Shown here piece by piece: positions 62,460-64,000 of a stretch of DNA of 64,000 nt. The position numbers and the translations under genes were made by a program. The notes under the pieces were generated by a model. It did not search any database. It worked only from the letters and a program-made list of their open reading frames with translations, and was not told the origin of the DNA. The DNA is from Paraburkholderia sp. BL10I2N1 (GTDB taxonomy: Bacteria > Pseudomonadota > Gammaproteobacteria > Burkholderiales > Burkholderiaceae), in NCBI RefSeq assembly GCF_004361815.1, contig NZ_SNWA01000001.1:248001-312000 (forward strand). Direction: 5' to 3'. How positions within the stretch are numbered: the stretch's first letter is position 1; the number at the start of each line of letters is the position of its first letter.

Positions 62460-64000
62460 TCAGTGTGACTGCCCGGCTGAGACCATTGGGTCTAGCGACA
62501 ACTGCTGGAGGCTCTCTTCGATGTCGTGATCCCAGCGAACCCGTACTACGGAGAAGCCGCAACTGGCCGCCCACCCGTCTTTGACCTCATCCCGCCGCAC
62601 AGTCGCCTCGTGTACCCGAAGCGCCTCTTCTTCAGACATCCCGGCATATCGCACAGGTGCGAAGTGGTGAGGACCGTCGACTTCGACGAACATGCCGAAC
62701 GCCGGTAGATAGAAATCGAACCGGCCCCACCGAGTCTGACCGCCAGCCGCAGGGATGAGCACACGAAACTCGACTTCGAACTCAATGTTCCTGCTTCTGA
62801 GCCATGCGGCTACGCGCGTCTCGCCGCTGGATTGACTGCATTGCGGGCATCCTTTTGCTTCCAGATGCGCCTGCGGTGTCTGCCGGAAAACTCCGTGCTT
62901 CCGACATTCCATTTCGACCGGCTGGTTGTACCGCTGATAATCTGTCCGAGAGTAATCGTAACGATCGCCGTGAAGCAACCTGAAGCGCCTGACGATCTCG
63001 GTCGTCGTGAGAACCCGTTGAGCGGCTGCTGCCAGTCGCGCTTCGCGGCCGCAATCCGGACAACCCTTACCAAGCCAATGATCGCGTGGTGACTGCAGGA
63101 AAGCCCCATGCTCTTTACACACTATGCTCACCCGTCGGTTTGACTGCTCGTAGCTCATCGCGGAGTAGTCGTATCGGCCTCCATGGATGTCGCGAAACCT
63201 TGACAGTACTTCGTCGGCCGATAACACGAGTTTCGGGGTTCGAACGGACGCGGCGCTTTCCCCGCCGCAGCCCGGGCAACCTGTGCCAGCCAGATAGTTG
63301 ACTGCGGTCGGATAAAAGGGACCGTGACGGCGGCATACGACGGTGATGGGATCGCACATCCTCTGATACCGAATGAGACTGTGGTCGTATTTTGCGCCAT
63401 GGACTGCCGCGATTCGGCTCATATACGTATCCGGCGTCACGCGATGCGCGAGCCCCTTCGCCCGCAACGCGCAGACAGGGCAACCACCCTCATTCCACAA
63501 GTTGTATGGAAGGATCGAGAAGCCTCCGTGTTCGGCGCACTCAACGACGACATGGTCGTACTGCGTCTTGTACACAGCGGATGACAAGTCATAGCGGTCG
63601 CCGTGGGCCGCGCGAGCCCGAAGCTCGAACTCAGCCTGGCCCAACCGGTGCTTGTTCGCGGCCACGAGAGAGCCGCATTCGGGGCAACCGGAACCGCGGA
63701 GATGGTTGTTGGGTAACTGCTGAAAGGGGCCATGCGCACGACAAACAATCGTTACCGGGCGCTTCGTGCTGCGGGCGTCGACCAGGCTGTAGTCGTAGAC
63801 AGCGCCATGACGGGCTACGAAGCGATCGACCAGTTCTGTGGTTGTTAAGCGCCGCCTTACAGCGCTCTTTCTGTTCGCTTCCTGGCTGTCTTCGCGTCCG
63901 CACAGTTGGCATCCGCGCCCTTGGATGTGTGCTTGAGCCCGCTGACTAAAACTAAACGGACCATGGCTACGGCAAACGATATTTACCTTTTCTGCCATCC
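62460..64000 (-). CDS. Zinc-ribbon-repeat (DUF723-like) protein with C-terminal endonuclease-like domain, 5' end outside window
   Basis: At least 513 residues; the first unit is cut by the window edge. Six tandem units of about 60 residues follow one pattern (RFRLLHGDRYDYS, an IVCKEHGAFLQSP-like strand with Cys and His, a GCPDCG knuckle), each a likely treble-clef zinc ribbon. The last about 110 residues form a Vsr/PD-(D/E)XK-like nuclease: GETRVAAWLRSRNIEFEVEF, GRFDFYLPAFGMFVEVDGPH, RRDEVKDGWAASCGF and FSVVRVRWDHDIEESL. The architecture recalls phage or homing-type endonucleases with repeated DNA-binding ribbons. It stands alone beside IS scars. Confidence 0.8.
   Translation of the reverse strand, partial: MAEKVNIVCRSHGPFSFSQRAQAHIQGRGCQLCGREDSQEANRKSAVRRRLTTTELVDRFVARHGAVYDYSLVDARSTKRPVTIVCRAHGPFQQLPNNHLRGSGCPECGSLVAANKHRLGQAEFELRARAAHGDRYDLSSAVYKTQYDHVVVECAEHGGFSILPYNLWNEGGCPVCALRAKGLAHRVTPDTYMSRIAAVHGAKYDHSLIRYQRMCDPITVVCRRHGPFYPTAVNYLAGTGCPGCGGESAASVRTPKLVLSADEVLSRFRDIHGGRYDYSAMSYEQSNRRVSIVCKEHGAFLQSPRDHWLGKGCPDCGREARLAAAAQRVLTTTEIVRRFRLLHGDRYDYSRTDYQRYNQPVEMECRKHGVFRQTPQAHLEAKGCPQCSQSSGETRVAAWLRSRNIEFEVEFRVLIPAAGGQTRWGRFDFYLPAFGMFVEVDGPHHFAPVRYAGMSEEEALRVHEATVRRDEVKDGWAASCGFSVVRVRWDHDIEESLQQLSLDPMVSAGQSH

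Overview
The window is high-GC DNA with coding style and gene content typical of Burkholderiaceae (Burkholderia or Paraburkholderia): a pgaABC exopolysaccharide operon, sugar-acid catabolism, many LysR and GntR regulators, DUF6494 proteins and glycine-zipper proteins. I saw no rRNA, tRNA or CRISPR array. The genus is inferred from gene content, not from a marker gene.

Layout. (1) 1-5.4 kb: minus-strand pgaA-pgaB-pgaC for poly-N-acetylglucosamine export, deacetylation and synthesis; pgaC runs off the left edge. (2) 5.9-8.6 kb: LysE-type exporter, a small secreted muconolactone-isomerase-like protein, a methyltransferase remnant and a LysR regulator. (3) 9.1-18.5 kb: a seven-gene minus-strand operon for non-phosphorylative sugar-acid (aldonate) breakdown. 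It holds a PdxA-like dehydrogenase, a rhamnonate-dehydratase-like enolase, a DHDPS-fold enzyme, an MFS carrier, a beta-propeller protein, an amidohydrolase/lactonase and a ketoglutarate-semialdehyde-type dehydrogenase. A divergent LysR gene and an 18-residue leader ORF precede it. (4) 18.5-22.3 kb: an accessory patch with gene fragments, an IS3-family remnant that truncates a predicted cyclic-phosphate receiver-domain gene coupled to a phospholipase-D-like gene, a complete RES/Xre toxin-antitoxin pair and a SANT-like ORF. (5) 22.7-27.4 kb: CSS-motif EAL phosphodiesterase, Lrp regulator, RBBP9-type hydrolase, GFA protein and DUF6494. (6) 27.6-37.4 kb: a seven-gene operon (nitrate/taurine-type ABC importer, nitrilase-family amidase, amidohydrolase, M20 peptidase), then divergent GntR and ArgE-type deacetylase, probably for import and hydrolysis of a nitrogen compound. 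(7) 37.4-46.4 kb: decayed mobile-element DNA with TubC_N-like ORF, primase-like tail, acyltransferase fragment, lytic transglycosylase, duplicated segment, glycine-zipper protein, a (GCCATC)10 array, a membrane hydrolase and a Cache protein. (8) 46.8-56.5 kb: a 1026-residue Ig-repeat esterase with a membrane partner, a frameshifted ACT gene, an orphan PD-(D/E)XK-like nuclease, a second DUF6494 gene, a ferredoxin-less reductase and a lipoprotein. (9) 57-64 kb: a thiolase/acyl-CoA ligase/hydrolase cluster in decay between two IS1182-family remnants, a glycosyltransferase lacking a start codon, an IS110 fragment, and a zinc-ribbon-repeat nuclease running off the right edge.

The best candidates for something undescribed are the PLD/receiver-domain pair (19.7-20.4 kb), the orphan nuclease (51.5-52.9 kb), the zinc-ribbon-repeat nuclease (62.5-64 kb), and the Ig-repeat esterase with its membrane partner (46.8-50.4 kb). 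Many intergenic gaps carry diverged copies of a dispersed motif close to GAAYGDCCGNTNATGGCCGA. Starts were chosen from Shine-Dalgarno spacing and family length and are not experimentally known.
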